Assembly (NCBI RefSeq): GCF_004297265.1
Contig: NZ_SCUT01000025.1
Coordinates: forward strand, 62,001 to 126,000
Direction of reading: 5' to 3'
DNA length: 64,000 nt
Source: Reyranella sp.
Lineage (GTDB): Bacteria; Pseudomonadota; Alphaproteobacteria; Reyranellales; Reyranellaceae
Translations under genes and position numbers: made by a program
Part shown: piece by piece, positions 15,310 through 25,312 of the stretch
How positions within the stretch are numbered: the first letter of the stretch is position 1
How the letters are laid out: the number at the start of each line of letters is the position of its first letter
The notes under the pieces: generated by a model
Database searches by the model: none
What the model saw: the letters and a program-made list of their open reading frames with translations, nothing else
What the model was told of the DNA's origin: nothing

Positions 15310-18248
15310 TTCCTGCTCCTCGGTTGCCAGCCGGCAGCCAGGGCCGGCGCCTCCACGATCCGTTCGTATATAGCACGCACGGTCTTCGATTCGGCTTCGA
15401 TCCGCGTGCGCAGGTCGGCGAGATTGCTCGCCCCTTCAGTGGCGGCGATCAGGCGCTGCTGGCCTTCCGGTGCCCTGGCCTCGTCGAACGCGGCCTCGTC
15501 GCCATTCAGGGTGAGGCGCAGCAGGCTCTGGACGTCCGACAGCAGCGTCCGCGTGGCGCGTAGCCTGTCGGCATCCGCCTGGTCGATCAGCCCGGCCGTC
15601 GCCATGCGGCGCAGCATCTCCGCCGGATGCGGGTCGAGGATGTCGGGATGGGCGCAGGCGTGGCGGAGCGCGAGGTACTGCGCCACGAAGTCGATGTCGA
15701 ACAGGCCGCCCGGCAGGTGCTTGAAATCCCAAGGGCTCTTGGGCGGCGCATGCTGGGCGATGCGGTCGCGCATATCGGCGACATCGCGGACCAGCGCCTC
15801 CGGGTCGCGGGTACGGCAAAGCGTGTCCCGCACGATGGCGATCAGGCGATCGACCAGGGCCGTCGGGCCGTGGATCACCCGCATGCGCGTCAGCGCCATG
15901 TGCTCCCACGTCCAGGACGACTGCGCATGATAGGTCTCGAACCCTTCCAGCGAGTTGGCGAGCGGACCCGAGCGACCGGACGGACGGAGCCGCATGTCGA
16001 CCTCGTAGAGCGCGCCCTCGTTGGTGTGGGCGGTCAGCGCCGTCACCATCTTCTGGCTGAGGCGCGTGTAGTAGTGGATCGGCGACAGCGGCTTGGGGCC
16101 GTCCGACGCCTCCATGCCGGCCGGGATGTCGTAGACGAAGATCAGGTCGAGGTCCGAGGTTGCCGACATCTCACGGCTGCCCAGCTTGCCGAGACCCAGC
16201 ACCGCCAGTCGTTGACCCTGGAAGCCGCCGTGTGTCTCGGCGAAGCGCCGTTCGACGCGATCGCACAAGGCGGAGATAGTGGCGGCGGCGATATCCGAAT
16301 AGGCGAGGCCCGCCTCGGCCGGCGTCACGATGCGCTTGAGCTGCTGGACGCCCACCTGGAAGCGGCGGTCGTTGGCCCAGCGCCGCGCCAGGTCGAGGAT
16401 GTCCTGCTCGTGGTCGACGCGGGCGAGCGTCGCGGAAAGGTCCGCCTTCATATCCTCGACCGGTGGAAGGGGACGATAGAAGTCGGGCGAAAGCACCGAG
16501 TCGAGCAGCAGAGTGCGGCGCGCGAGGTGGGCCGCGAGGCCCGGCGCGCTGCCCATGATCGTCGCCAGGAGCTCGAGCAGGGCGGGGTTGGCCTTGAACA
16601 GCGAGAAAAGCTGCACCCCGGCGGGCAGGTTGGCGAGGAACAGGTCGAAGTTCAGCAGCGCCTGGTCGGGCGCGGCCGTCCCGCCCAGCTCCTTCAGCAG
16701 GCCGGGCATCAGTTCGGTGAGCAGTTCGCGGGCGCGCGCCGTCGCCGTCGAACGGTAGCGGCCGTGGTGCCAGCGGCGAACGATGCCGGCGGCGGCCGAG
16801 GGATCGCGGAAACCGAGCGACTTCAGGGTCTCCAAGGTGCCCGGGTCGTCGTCGGTTCCCGTGAAGACCAGGTTGCCGCCGGGACCCGCAAGGCTCGGCG
16901 CCTCCTCGAAGAGGTTGGCATAGTGGCTTTCGACCAGGCGCAACGTCGCCAGCAGCGCCTCCTGGAACGCCATCGACGTGTCATAGCCCAGGAAGGTCGC
17001 GACGGCGGCGACGCCCGCTTCGTCGGCCGGTATCGAATGGGTCTGCCGGTCGTCGATCATCTGCAGGCGATGCTCGATGCGGCGCAGGAAGCCGTAGGCC
17101 TCGATGAGCTCGTCCGCCGCCTTGACCGTGATGTGGCCGGCGGCGGCGAGCGCCCGCAGGGTGGGGCAGGTCGCGCGCAGCCTGAGGGAGGGGTTGCGAC
17201 CGCCGAAGATGAGCTGCTGGGTTTGGGCGAAGAATTCGATCTCGCGGATCCCGCCGCGGCCGAGCTTCACGTTGTGCCCCATGACTTTCACCGTGCCGCC
17301 GCCACGATGGGCATCGATCTGCCGCTTGATCGAATGGATGTCGTGGATGGCCGCGAAATCGAGATGCTTGCGCCAGATGTACGGCGTCATGTCGCCGAGG
17401 AAGGCCGCCCCCACGGCTTCATTGCCGGCCACGGGATGCGCCTTGATCATGGCGGCGCGTTCCCAGTTCTGGCCAACGCTCTCGTAGTAGAGTTCGGCCG
17501 CCTGCACCGACATGGCGAGCGGCGTCGAGCCGGGATCGGGCCGCAGCCGGAGGTCGGTGCGGAAGATGTAGCCGTCGGCCGATGTCTCCGACATGAGCTG
17601 CACCAGGAGTCGCGCGGCACGCACGAAGTGGCGCGACAATTGGTCGTTTCCAGTCACTGCGGGCGCATCGCGGTCGTAGAGCAGGATGAGGTCGATATCG
17701 CTCGAATAGTTGAGTTCGCCGGCGCCGAGCTTGCCCATGCCCAGCACGGTGAAGGCCGCCGCGTCGGGCTCTCCGCCGAGGGAGAGCTGACCGTCGCGCT
17801 CGAGCTGGAGGAGGACCGAATCGGTGAGCGCGCGCAGGCAGCCCGAGGCGAAGTCGCTGAGATGGCCCGTGATGCGTTCGAGCGGCCAGGTGCCCGCGAT
17901 ATCAGCGACGGCGACGGCGAGCGCCACGCGGCGCTTCAGGCGGCGGAGCCGGGAGGCAATGTCGGCCGGCGCGGCGCCGGTGGAGGCTTCGCGTCGCACG
18001 GCGGCGAGTTCGGCCAACAGGTCGGCCGCCGTGGCGTCCGGACCACGGCGCCATAGATCGGTCATAAAATCCGGGCTTTGTAGCGCGGTCTCCGTCAGGT
18101 AGGGGCTGTTGCCGAACAGGGCGTCGAGCAGCGCGATGGCCGCAGGATCGTCTGGCCGCGCGGCGCGCTCGTCCCAGCGTGTCCATGCCACGGCTTGCCG
18201 CTCCCGGTCGTGCGGATGAGGAAGGCGAGCAGTCGAAAGCCAAGACAT
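15306..18248 (-). CDS. glnE: Bifunctional glutamine synthetase adenylyltransferase/adenylyl-removing enzyme
   Basis: 980 residues with two nucleotidyltransferase domains. The N-terminal adenylyl-removing domain has GMGKLGAGELNYSSDIDLI (about residues 170-190). The C-terminal adenylylating domain has GLGKLGSREMSATSDLDLI (about 680-700). Both keep the G-x-x-x-x-G and D-x-D metal motifs. PII-dependent GlnE switches GlnA off and on by AMP transfer to a tyrosine, tuning ammonia assimilation. Length matches the family. It is divergent from the YhdP-like gene and forms an operon with bcp. Confidence 0.97.
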   Translation of the reverse strand: MSWLSTARLPHPHDRERQAVAWTRWDERAARPDDPAAIALLDALFGNSPYLTETALQSPDFMTDLWRRGPDATAADLLAELAAVRREASTGAAPADIASRLRRLKRRVALAVAVADIAGTWPLERITGHLSDFASGCLRALTDSVLLQLERDGQLSLGGEPDAAAFTVLGMGKLGAGELNYSSDIDLILLYDRDAPAVTGNDQLSRHFVRAARLLVQLMSETSADGYIFRTDLRLRPDPGSTPLAMSVQAAELYYESVGQNWERAAMIKAHPVAGNEAVGAAFLGDMTPYIWRKHLDFAAIHDIHSIKRQIDAHRGGGTVKVMGHNVKLGRGGIREIEFFAQTQQLIFGGRNPSLRLRATCPTLRALAAAGHITVKAADELIEAYGFLRRIEHRLQMIDDRQTHSIPADEAGVAAVATFLGYDTSMAFQEALLATLRLVESHYANLFEEAPSLAGPGGNLVFTGTDDDPGTLETLKSLGFRDPSAAAGIVRRWHHGRYRSTATARARELLTELMPGLLKELGGTAAPDQALLNFDLFLANLPAGVQLFSLFKANPALLELLATIMGSAPGLAAHLARRTLLLDSVLSPDFYRPLPPVEDMKADLSATLARVDHEQDILDLARRWANDRRFQVGVQQLKRIVTPAEAGLAYSDIAAATISALCDRVERRFAETHGGFQGQRLAVLGLGKLGSREMSATSDLDLIFVYDIPAGMEASDGPKPLSPIHYYTRLSQKMVTALTAHTNEGALYEVDMRLRPSGRSGPLANSLEGFETYHAQSSWTWEHMALTRMRVIHGPTALVDRLIAIVRDTLCRTRDPEALVRDVADMRDRIAQHAPPKSPWDFKHLPGGLFDIDFVAQYLALRHACAHPDILDPHPAEMLRRMATAGLIDQADADRLRATRTLLSDVQSLLRLTLNGDEAAFDEARAPEGQQRLIAATEGASNLADLRTRIEAESKTVRAIYERIVEAPALAAGWQPRSRK

Positions 18249-18333
18249 TCAATGTGTCGACGGGTAAATTCTCATGCGAAGCGGAACGCTTGCCCAAGCG
18301 CACCGCCATCGTCAAGGAACGGAAGAGTCGAGT

Positions 18334-21300
18334 TTGGTCAAGCGGACCTGCCGGGTAATCCTACGCGTTTCGGTCGGTCTGGTGCTTGCCGCGACCGCGC
18401 TGGTGGTCGTTGCGGCGCTGCGGCTGATGGACGGTCCGATCGATCTCGACTTCTTGAAGCCGCGTATCGCCCGGCTGATCGACGCACCGGGCAATGACAT
18501 CCATCCGGACTTCGACCGCATATCCTTCGAGTGGAGTGGCATAAGCCGGCCGATCAGGCTGGCGTTTACGGGCCTTCGATTCACGAACGGCCAGGGGCAG
18601 GTCATCGCCACCGCGCCCGAAGCGGCTCTGACGTTCGAACCTCGTTCGGTGGTCCAGGGCATGCTCCTGCCGACTTCGATCACGATCATACGCCCCGTCA
18701 TCGAGGCCGACGTCGCCCGCGAGGGCGGAGCCTTCCAGAGAATATTCACGTCGCGGGAGGGCGGCGCGCAGGGAGAGGCGATATCGATCCTGGTCGATCA
18801 GCTGCTGGCGGAGCCCAACTACCAGTCACTGATCGGTCAGCTCGATTCCGTGCTGATCGAGCGGGCCGACGTCACCATCCGGGATCTGAAGACTGGGCTG
18901 AGCTGGAATGCACCGGATGCCAGCGCAAAGCTGCGGCGCGACACCGCCGGCGTGTCCATTACGGCCAACGCGCGATTCGCCGGCCACGGCGACCCCGTCG
19001 ACCTCTCGCTGGCCGGTGTCTACACCCGCGACCGCAGCCGGATCTCGCTGGAGGCCAGGGTTTCGGGGTTCAAGCCCTGGATATTTGCCGATCTTTCTCC
19101 CGATCTCGCCATTCTGCGCGGTGTCGACCTTGCCCTGTCGGGACGCCTGCAGATCGAGGGGACCGGCACGGGTGAGGTCAAGACCGTGGTGGTCGACATC
19201 ACCGGCGCCAATGGCAGCGTGACCCTGCCGGGCATCCTGCCGGTGGCGCACCGGGTGCGCTCGATGGACGCGCGGTTCAGCATCGACAATGTCGAGCACA
19301 CGTCCCGGATCGAGCGCGTCGACTTCGATTTCGGCGCGGCCAGGGTGGTCGTCACCGGCGCCGGTCACCGCGTCTCCGATACGCGCCATTTCGCCGGTCG
19401 CGCCGAGATCCGTCGGATCCCGGCCGACAAGCTGGCGGACTATTGGCCCCTCGAGTTCGCGGAAGGCGGCCGCAGATGGGCAATTGCGAATGTGACCGCC
19501 GGAACCGTCGACGTTGCGGCCGAGTTCGCAGCGAGCGCGCCGGTCGACCGTATTGCGGACATCAAGGTGGACCGCATGGCAGCCTTTCTCGACTATGGCG
19601 GCCTGACCGTCCGGTACATGCCGCACATGCCCGAGATGCTGGATGTGTCCGGGAAGGCCCGCTACGAGAACGGAAGCCTGCACTTCGACATCGCGCGCGG
19701 CGGCGCGGTCAACCTCAAGGTGACCGACGGCACGATCGACCTGACGGGGCTCGACAAGCCGGCGCCGCAGATGGCGGCGATCCGCCTGCCGATCACCGGC
19801 TCGGCGCAGGATGTCATGCGATTCCTGGCGCGACCGCGGCTCGGCCTGCCCAAGGAGACGCTCTACGACTATCGCCGGCTGGGCGGCCAGGTGGCGGTCG
19901 ACGTATCGCTGGGCTTCCCGCTGATCGATGCGCTGACCGTCGCCGAGATCGACGTCGCCGCCGACGCGCAGCTCACGGCCTTCTCGCTGAAGGACGTATT
20001 GGGAGACGTCGATCTTACCGAGGCGACGGCACGCGTGAAGTACGGCAGCTCCGAACTCAGCGTCGTGGGGCAGGGCAAACTCGACGGCAATGGCATTGAC
20101 GTCACCTGGCGCGAGATGTTCGCGGCAAAGGCTCCGTTTCGCCGGCGCTACGATGTGAAGGGGACGGTGCCAGCGGGTCTCGTCGAGAAGGCCGGATTCC
20201 CCTCGATCGAACCCTATGTCGTCGGGCCCATCGGCACGACCCTGCACTATCAGGTAGCGACCAACGGGACCGGCGAGGTCGGCGGCCGGTTCGACATGAA
20301 GGCCGCGAAGCTGTCGGTGGTGCCGCTCGCCTGGAGCAAGGAGGCCGGCACGGACGCGCTCGCCACCATGACGTTGAAGCTCGCCGCCGGCGGAAAGATC
20401 ACGACAGCGGACTTCGATGCCCGCGGCGGCGGTCTGCAGACCAAGGGCCAGGTGCGCTTCGGAACCGACGGCAGCGTGCAACAGATCAACGTGCCGCAGA
20501 TCAAGCTCGGCCAGACCGACGTTGCCGTCGACTGGCGGCGGCATCCGGGCGGCGTCGACATTGCGGTCAAGGGACAGTCGCTGGAGCTGCAGCGCGTGCG
20601 CGACATGCTGCATGCCCGCAACGAGGTCGCGGCGCGCGAGCCGAAGGGTGCGGCCTCGGTCTCGCGCACCAGCACCAAGGCTCAAATTCAACTGCAGAAC
20701 GTCGTCGTGAAGCGAGGGTCCCTGGGCTACCTCAACGGCCGCCTCGAACTCATTGGTGACCGGGTCGCCTCAGCCGACCTCACGATGGGCGGCGGCAAGG
20801 GCTCGACCTTTCGCGTGACGCCGGCCGCCCAGGGCCGCACGCTGTTCTTCTATGTCGCCGACTTCGGCCAGCTGCTCAGCGAAGCCGGCTGGATCGACGG
20901 GCTGGTCGGCGGCTACCTGCACATCGAAGGGAAGTTCAACGATACCTGGGCCGACCCGCCGCTCGAAGGCACGCTGAAGATGGGGCCCTTCCGGCTACAG
21001 CGCGTGACCGCGCGTCGCGACATCGGCACGCTGAATTCCGCAATTGATGGCTTGAACAGCGCCGGGAATGCGCTGCAGCAGTTCGACAGCCTGAGCGCCA
21101 ACCTGGTCAAGACGGGAGATCTGATCCAGGTCCGTAACGGGCGGACGAGCGGCCAATCCATCGGGCTGACCACTCAGGGTGTCATCGACCTGGGCAACGA
21201 TACGGCGCGGCTCAACGGCATCGTCGTGCCGGCCTTCGCGCTGAACAATATGCTGTCGAACGTACCGCTTCTCGGGCCGCTGCTGACCGGCGGCAAGGAC

Positions 21301-21486
21301 GGCGGCATGTTCGCAGTCTCCTACCAGCTGCATGGTCCGTTCGACGACCTCAAGACCGACGTGAACATGATGTCGGCGATGGCGCCGGGTGCCCTACGCG
21401 ATCTGTTCAGCCCGCCCGCCAGCACAGGCGGTGCCCCCGCCGCCCCGCCGCCAGCCGGATCGTCGGACGGGCAGCGCGCGCCCTGA
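18334..21486 (+). CDS. YhdP/AsmA-like (DUF3971) envelope protein
   Basis: About 1050 residues. One N-terminal membrane anchor (ILRVSVGLVLAATALVVV) is followed by a very long beta-rich periplasmic part with repeated short strands. Its C-terminal section (NGIVVPAFALNNMLSNVPLLGPLL) is typical of YhdP/AsmA-like proteins. These form lipid-carrying bridges between inner and outer membranes. The tail is Pro/Ala-rich. The TTG at 18334 with GGAACGGAAGAG upstream is preferred; an ATG at 18274 would place 20 polar residues ahead of the membrane anchor. Divergent from glnE, convergent with tyrS. Confidence 0.85.
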   Translation: MVKRTCRVILRVSVGLVLAATALVVVAALRLMDGPIDLDFLKPRIARLIDAPGNDIHPDFDRISFEWSGISRPIRLAFTGLRFTNGQGQVIATAPEAALTFEPRSVVQGMLLPTSITIIRPVIEADVAREGGAFQRIFTSREGGAQGEAISILVDQLLAEPNYQSLIGQLDSVLIERADVTIRDLKTGLSWNAPDASAKLRRDTAGVSITANARFAGHGDPVDLSLAGVYTRDRSRISLEARVSGFKPWIFADLSPDLAILRGVDLALSGRLQIEGTGTGEVKTVVVDITGANGSVTLPGILPVAHRVRSMDARFSIDNVEHTSRIERVDFDFGAARVVVTGAGHRVSDTRHFAGRAEIRRIPADKLADYWPLEFAEGGRRWAIANVTAGTVDVAAEFAASAPVDRIADIKVDRMAAFLDYGGLTVRYMPHMPEMLDVSGKARYENGSLHFDIARGGAVNLKVTDGTIDLTGLDKPAPQMAAIRLPITGSAQDVMRFLARPRLGLPKETLYDYRRLGGQVAVDVSLGFPLIDALTVAEIDVAADAQLTAFSLKDVLGDVDLTEATARVKYGSSELSVVGQGKLDGNGIDVTWREMFAAKAPFRRRYDVKGTVPAGLVEKAGFPSIEPYVVGPIGTTLHYQVATNGTGEVGGRFDMKAAKLSVVPLAWSKEAGTDALATMTLKLAAGGKITTADFDARGGGLQTKGQVRFGTDGSVQQINVPQIKLGQTDVAVDWRRHPGGVDIAVKGQSLELQRVRDMLHARNEVAAREPKGAASVSRTSTKAQIQLQNVVVKRGSLGYLNGRLELIGDRVASADLTMGGGKGSTFRVTPAAQGRTLFFYVADFGQLLSEAGWIDGLVGGYLHIEGKFNDTWADPPLEGTLKMGPFRLQRVTARRDIGTLNSAIDGLNSAGNALQQFDSLSANLVKTGDLIQVRNGRTSGQSIGLTTQGVIDLGNDTARLNGIVVPAFALNNMLSNVPLLGPLLTGGKDGGMFAVSYQLHGPFDDLKTDVNMMSAMAPGALRDLFSPPASTGGAPAAPPPAGSSDGQRAP

Positions 21487-21492
21487 CCAAGG

Positions 21493-22746
21493 CTAGACGG
21501 CGCGCACCAGCACGTGGCGCTTGCGGCCCGCCGAGAGCTTCAGCGTTCCTTCCGAATCGAGATCGCCTTCGCCGACGACCACCGTGTCGCTGGCGATCGG
21601 CTTGTCGTTCAGGCGCCCGCCGCCGCCCTTGATCAGCTTGCGCGCCTCGTTCCGGCTGTCGGCGAGGCCGGCTTCGTGCATCAGTTCGAACGCCGCGATG
21701 CCGCTCTTGAGCTTGGCCAGTGGCAGTTCCACCGTGGGCAGCGTGTCGGCCTTGGTGCCTTCCTCGAAAGTGCGCCGGGCCGTCTCGGCCGCGCTCTCGG
21801 CGGCCTGCCTGCCGTGGGCGAGGGTGGTGACCTCCGTGGCCAGGATCTTCTTGGCTTCGTTGATCTCCTGGCCCTGCAGCGCCTCGAGGCGCGCCACCTC
21901 GGACAGCGGCAGGTCGGTGAAGAGTTTCAGGAAGCGGCCGACATCGTCGTCCTCGGTGTTGCGCCAGTACTGCCAGAACTCATACGGCGACAGGCGTTCC
22001 GGATTGAGCCAGACCGCGCCGGCGGCCGTCTTGCCCATCTTCGCGCCGGAGGCGGTTGCGAGCAGCGGAGAGGTCAGCGCGAAGAGTTCGGCGCCCTGCA
22101 TGCGGCGGCCGAGATCGGCGCCCATGACGATGTTGCCCCACTGGTCCGAACCGCCCATCTGCACGATGCAGTCGTGACGCTTGTTCAGCTCCACGAAATC
22201 GTAGGATTGCAGGATCATGTAGTTGAATTCGAGGAACGACAGCGGCTGGTCACGCTCGAGGCGCAGCTTCACGGAGTCCATGGTGAGCATGCGGTTGACC
22301 GAGAAATGCCGGCCCACGTCGCGCAGCAGCGGGATGTAGAGGAGGCCATCGAGCCACTCGGCGTTGTTGGCCATCACCGCGTCAGTCGCGCCCTCGCCGA
22401 AAGTGAGGTAGTTGGCGAAGCTTCTCTTGATGCTCGCCATGTTGGCGTCGATCTGCGCCGTGGTGAGGAGCTGGCGCGTCTCGTCGCGGCCCGACGGATC
22501 GCCGACCTTGGTCGTGCCGCCGCCCATCAGCGCGATCGGCTTGTGGCCGCTCTTCTGCCACCAGCGCAGCAGCATGATCTGCAACAGGTGGCCGACATGC
22601 AGCGAATCGGCGGTACAGTCGAAGCCGATATAGGCGGTGCGGACGCCGGTCGACAGCAGCTCGTCGAGGCGGGCCGTATCGCTGCACTGATGCACCATGC
22701 CGCGCTCGTGCACGATGCGCATGAAATCCGACTTGAAACCCGACAT
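21493..22746 (-). CDS. tyrS: Tyrosyl-tRNA synthetase
   Basis: 417 residues, class I synthetase. The HIGH motif appears as LHVGHLLQI, and the KMSKS loop as [10 protein letters not shown]. Tyr-site residues lie in [10 protein letters not shown] and [10 protein letters not shown]. The C-terminal S4-like RNA-binding domain is [10 protein letters not shown]. The ATG at 22746 begins [16 protein letters not shown]; an in-frame extension upstream would run into the divergent anmK promoter. It is back to back with anmK with 66 bases between. Confidence 0.97.
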   Translation of the reverse strand: MSGFKSDFMRIVHERGMVHQCSDTARLDELLSTGVRTAYIGFDCTADSLHVGHLLQIMLLRWWQKSGHKPIALMGGGTTKVGDPSGRDETRQLLTTAQIDANMASIKRSFANYLTFGEGATDAVMANNAEWLDGLLYIPLLRDVGRHFSVNRMLTMDSVKLRLERDQPLSFLEFNYMILQSYDFVELNKRHDCIVQMGGSDQWGNIVMGADLGRRMQGAELFALTSPLLATASGAKMGKTAAGAVWLNPERLSPYEFWQYWRNTEDDDVGRFLKLFTDLPLSEVARLEALQGQEINEAKKILATEVTTLAHGRQAAESAAETARRTFEEGTKADTLPTVELPLAKLKSGIAAFELMHEAGLADSRNEARKLIKGGGGRLNDKPIASDTVVVGEGDLDSEGTLKLSAGRKRHVLVRAV

Positions 22747-22812
22747 CTTCCGCTCGGTCCGTTGCTTGGCTGATTGTCCCTGAAGGCGCCGGGGGTGTAA
22801 CACATTCCCCCC

Positions 22813-23895
22813 ATGGCTTCATCTTTCCTGCGGGCCCTCGGGCTGATGAGCGGCACCTCGGTCGACGGCGTCGACGTGGCGCTGATCGAGACCGACGGCG
22901 AGCGCGTGGCGGCGTTCGGGCCGACCCTGACCGTGCCCTATCCGGACGAGGCCCGTCGCATCATCCGTGCGGCGTTCGGCGCCACGGCGGAGACGGAGGC
23001 GACGCGAACGGCCGAACAGGTCGTCACCGAAATGCACGTGGCGGCCGTGCGGGCATGGGCCGGCAAGGCGGGTATCGCGCCCGACACGCTCGATCTCGTG
23101 GGCTTCCACGGCCAGACCATCACGCACCAGCCCGACCGTCACTTCACCTGGCAGATCGGCGACGGTGCCGCGCTCGCGCGGGCGCTGGGCGTGCGGGTCG
23201 TGAACGATCTGCGCACGGCCGACGTGGCGGCGGGCGGGCAGGGGGCGCCACTGGTCCCTGTCTATCACGCGGCGCTCGCGGCCGACCTGACGCGACCGCT
23301 CGCCGTCGTGAACATCGGCGGCGTCGGCAACGTCACCTGGATCGGCGCCGATGGGGCGCTGCTGGCCTTCGACACCGGCCCGGGCAACGGGCCGATCGAC
23401 GACTGGTGCGCGCGCCGGGCCGGGCAACGCTACGACAAGGACGGCGCGCTGGCGGCGGCGGGCAAGGTCGATCGCGGAAGAGTGGAACGCTTCGCCGAGC
23501 ATCGCTACTTCGCGAAGGTGCCGCCCAAGTCGCTCGACCGCGGCGACTTCAACGACGCCTGGGCGGAAGGCCTGAGCGTTGCCGACGGCGCGGCCACGCT
23601 GACGCGTGGCACCGCGCGGGCCATTGCGCTCGCGGCGAAGCATTTTCCGGCGCCGGTTTCGCAATGGGTGATCTGCGGCGGTGGTGCGCGCAATCCGACG
23701 CTGCTGCGTGCCATCGCCGAGGAGACGCGCGGCAAGGTGCTGACGGCGGAGGACCTGGGATGGGACGGCGATGCGCTGGAAGCGCAGGCCTTCGCCTTCC
23801 TGGCGGTGCGTTCCCTGCGCGGCTTGCCGCTGACGTTTCCCGGGACCACCGGCGCGCCGCGTCCGATGACGGGCGGCCGGCTCAGCCAACCTTGA
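22813..23895 (+). CDS. anmK: Anhydro-N-acetylmuramic acid kinase
   Basis: 360 residues. The N-terminal phosphate-binding motif [17 protein letters not shown], the central [11 protein letters not shown] and the C-terminal ICGGGARNP are AnmK hallmarks of the ASKHA fold. It phosphorylates and opens anhydro-MurNAc released by lytic transglycosylases, yielding MurNAc-6-P for cell-wall recycling in the cytoplasm. The tyrS-anmK divergent pair is common in alphaproteobacteria. It is convergent with the hydrolase gene 14 bases on. Confidence 0.96.
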   Translation: MASSFLRALGLMSGTSVDGVDVALIETDGERVAAFGPTLTVPYPDEARRIIRAAFGATAETEATRTAEQVVTEMHVAAVRAWAGKAGIAPDTLDLVGFHGQTITHQPDRHFTWQIGDGAALARALGVRVVNDLRTADVAAGGQGAPLVPVYHAALAADLTRPLAVVNIGGVGNVTWIGADGALLAFDTGPGNGPIDDWCARRAGQRYDKDGALAAAGKVDRGRVERFAEHRYFAKVPPKSLDRGDFNDAWAEGLSVADGAATLTRGTARAIALAAKHFPAPVSQWVICGGGARNPTLLRAIAEETRGKVLTAEDLGWDGDALEAQAFAFLAVRSLRGLPLTFPGTTGAPRPMTGGRLSQP

Positions 23896-23909
23896 TCAAG
23901 AGGCCCTGA

Positions 23910-24584
23910 TCAGGGCTCCTTGTTGCTCGTCGCGCGACCCGGCGGATTGAGCAGGCTCTTGGCGACGTACTTGTCGACATCGACCGCGAGCTTGTCGAGC
24001 GAGTCATGGAAGAAGTGGTTGGCGCCCTTGATGGTGCGCGACTCGACCGTGATGCCCTTCTGCAGCGACAGGCGCGCCACCAGCTTCTGGATATCGGCTT
24101 GCGGTACGACCTCGTCCTTTTCCGCGCCGACGATCAGGCCGGAAGACGGGCAGGGCGCGAGGAAGGCGAAGTCGTAGGAGTTGGCCGGCGGTGCCACTGA
24201 CACGAAGCAGTCGATCTCGGGCCGGCGCATCAGAAGCTGCATGCCGATCCAGGCGCCAAACGAGTAGCCGGCGATCCAGCACGACTTGGCGTCGGCGTTC
24301 ATGCCCTGCAGCCAGTCGAGCGCCGCGGCGGCATCGGAGAGTTCCCCCATGCCGTTGTCGAAACGTCCCTGGCTGCGACCGACGCCGCGCGTATTGAAGC
24401 GCAGCACGGAGAAGCCACGATTCACGAAGACATGGAACAGGGAGAAGACAACCTTGTGGTTCATCGTCCCGCCATACTGCGGGTGCGGATGCAGGATCAG
24501 CGCGATCGGCGCGCGTTCTTCCTTGCTCTGGTGGTAGCGCCCCTCGAGGCGGCCTTCGGGGCCGGTGAACATCACGTCAGGCAT
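23910..24584 (-). CDS. Alpha/beta hydrolase (YsgA/CocE-like small serine hydrolase)
   Basis: 224 residues. The oxyanion-hole strand is ALILHPHPQYGGTM, the nucleophile elbow GYSFG gives Ser108, the acid is in GAEKDEVVP and the His in GANHFFH. The substrate is unknown; related proteins are annotated only as alpha/beta hydrolases. It is divergent from iscR across 238 bases. Confidence 0.88.
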   Translation of the reverse strand: MPDVMFTGPEGRLEGRYHQSKEERAPIALILHPHPQYGGTMNHKVVFSLFHVFVNRGFSVLRFNTRGVGRSQGRFDNGMGELSDAAAALDWLQGMNADAKSCWIAGYSFGAWIGMQLLMRRPEIDCFVSVAPPANSYDFAFLAPCPSSGLIVGAEKDEVVPQADIQKLVARLSLQKGITVESRTIKGANHFFHDSLDKLAVDVDKYVAKSLLNPPGRATSNKEP

Positions 24585-24661
24585 CGAGACTCCGGTTTTT
24601 CACCCTGATCGACCCTCCGGTCGTAACCGATTTGGCACTGGTACATGGGGATTCTCGATAC

Positions 24662-24691
24662 TTGACCAACTCGCTGGGATTAATTAAATCC
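24662..24691 (+). promoter_or_regulatory. Candidate isc operon promoter with overlapping dyad
   Basis: TTGACC (24662-24667) and TAAATC (24685-24690) are 17 bases apart, a fair sigma-70 pair. A dyad GGATT-5-AATCC (24677-24691) overlaps the -10 box in an AT-rich patch. An IscR or iron-responsive site here would fit. The rest of 24585-24822 shows no gene. Confidence 0.45.
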
Positions 24692-24822
24692 GAGCGACGC
24701 AGTTGGTTTTTCCCAGAACCCCTGTCTGGGGCGCTGGCATATCGTAGCAACGCCTTGGTTTACAAGAACTTTAGGCGTTTCCATAGGGAAGACCGGCCGA
24801 TTCTGGCCGTGAGGAGGATGCT

Positions 24823-25299
24823 GTGAAGCTCAGCACCAAGGGACGTTACGCCGTCATGGCGATGGTTGATCTGGCCCGGCACGCGCAGGCGAAGCCGGTC
24901 AGCCTGTCGGATATCGCCACCCGTCAGGAAATCTCCCTGTCATATCTCGAGCAGCTTTTCGCCCGTTTGCGGCGCGCCGGTCTCGTCAAGAGCGTCCGCG
25001 GTCCCGGCGGCGGCTATCGCCTGGCGAGGGGCTCGGCGGACACGAGAGTGTCGGAAATCATCCTGGCGGTGGACGAGCCGATCAGCGCCACGCGCTGCAC
25101 CGAGATGGGGGCGACCGGGTGCCGGGCGGATCGCAGCAAGTGCCTGACGCACGATCTGTGGGAAGAACTGGGCAACCAGATCCACCTGTTCCTGAGTTCG
25201 GTGACCCTGCTCGACGTGCTGGAGCGCAAGCTCGCGCCCCGGTTCATCGAGGCGCCGGCCGCGGCGAACACCGAATCCTCGATGGCCGCCGCCAGCTAG
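24823..25299 (+). CDS. iscR: Rrf2-family Fe-S cluster-sensing regulator IscR
   Basis: 158 residues. The winged helix begins MKLSTKGRYAVMAMVDLA and contains DIATRQEISLSYLEQLFARL, with the Rrf2 wing VRGPGGGYRLAR. Three cysteines, C92, C100 and C107, plus His110 (CLTHDLW), are the [2Fe-2S] ligand set; the spacings are one or two residues longer than in E. coli. It should repress the isc operon when its cluster is present. It is the first gene of the operon. Confidence 0.94.
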   Translation: MKLSTKGRYAVMAMVDLARHAQAKPVSLSDIATRQEISLSYLEQLFARLRRAGLVKSVRGPGGGYRLARGSADTRVSEIILAVDEPISATRCTEMGATGCRADRSKCLTHDLWEELGNQIHLFLSSVTLLDVLERKLAPRFIEAPAAANTESSMAAAS

Positions 25300-25312
25300 T
25301 CCGAAAAGTCCG

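Noticed and set aside
15627..18056. A long open frame on the plus strand opposite glnE
   Set aside because: It mirrors the codon phase of glnE, is rich in Arg/Gly/His with no domain, and glnE on the other strand is unmistakable. In GC-rich DNA such antisense frames are expected.
24585..24822. A small RNA or riboswitch before iscR
   Set aside because: Apart from a promoter-like pair and one short dyad, no conserved structured element could be recognised.
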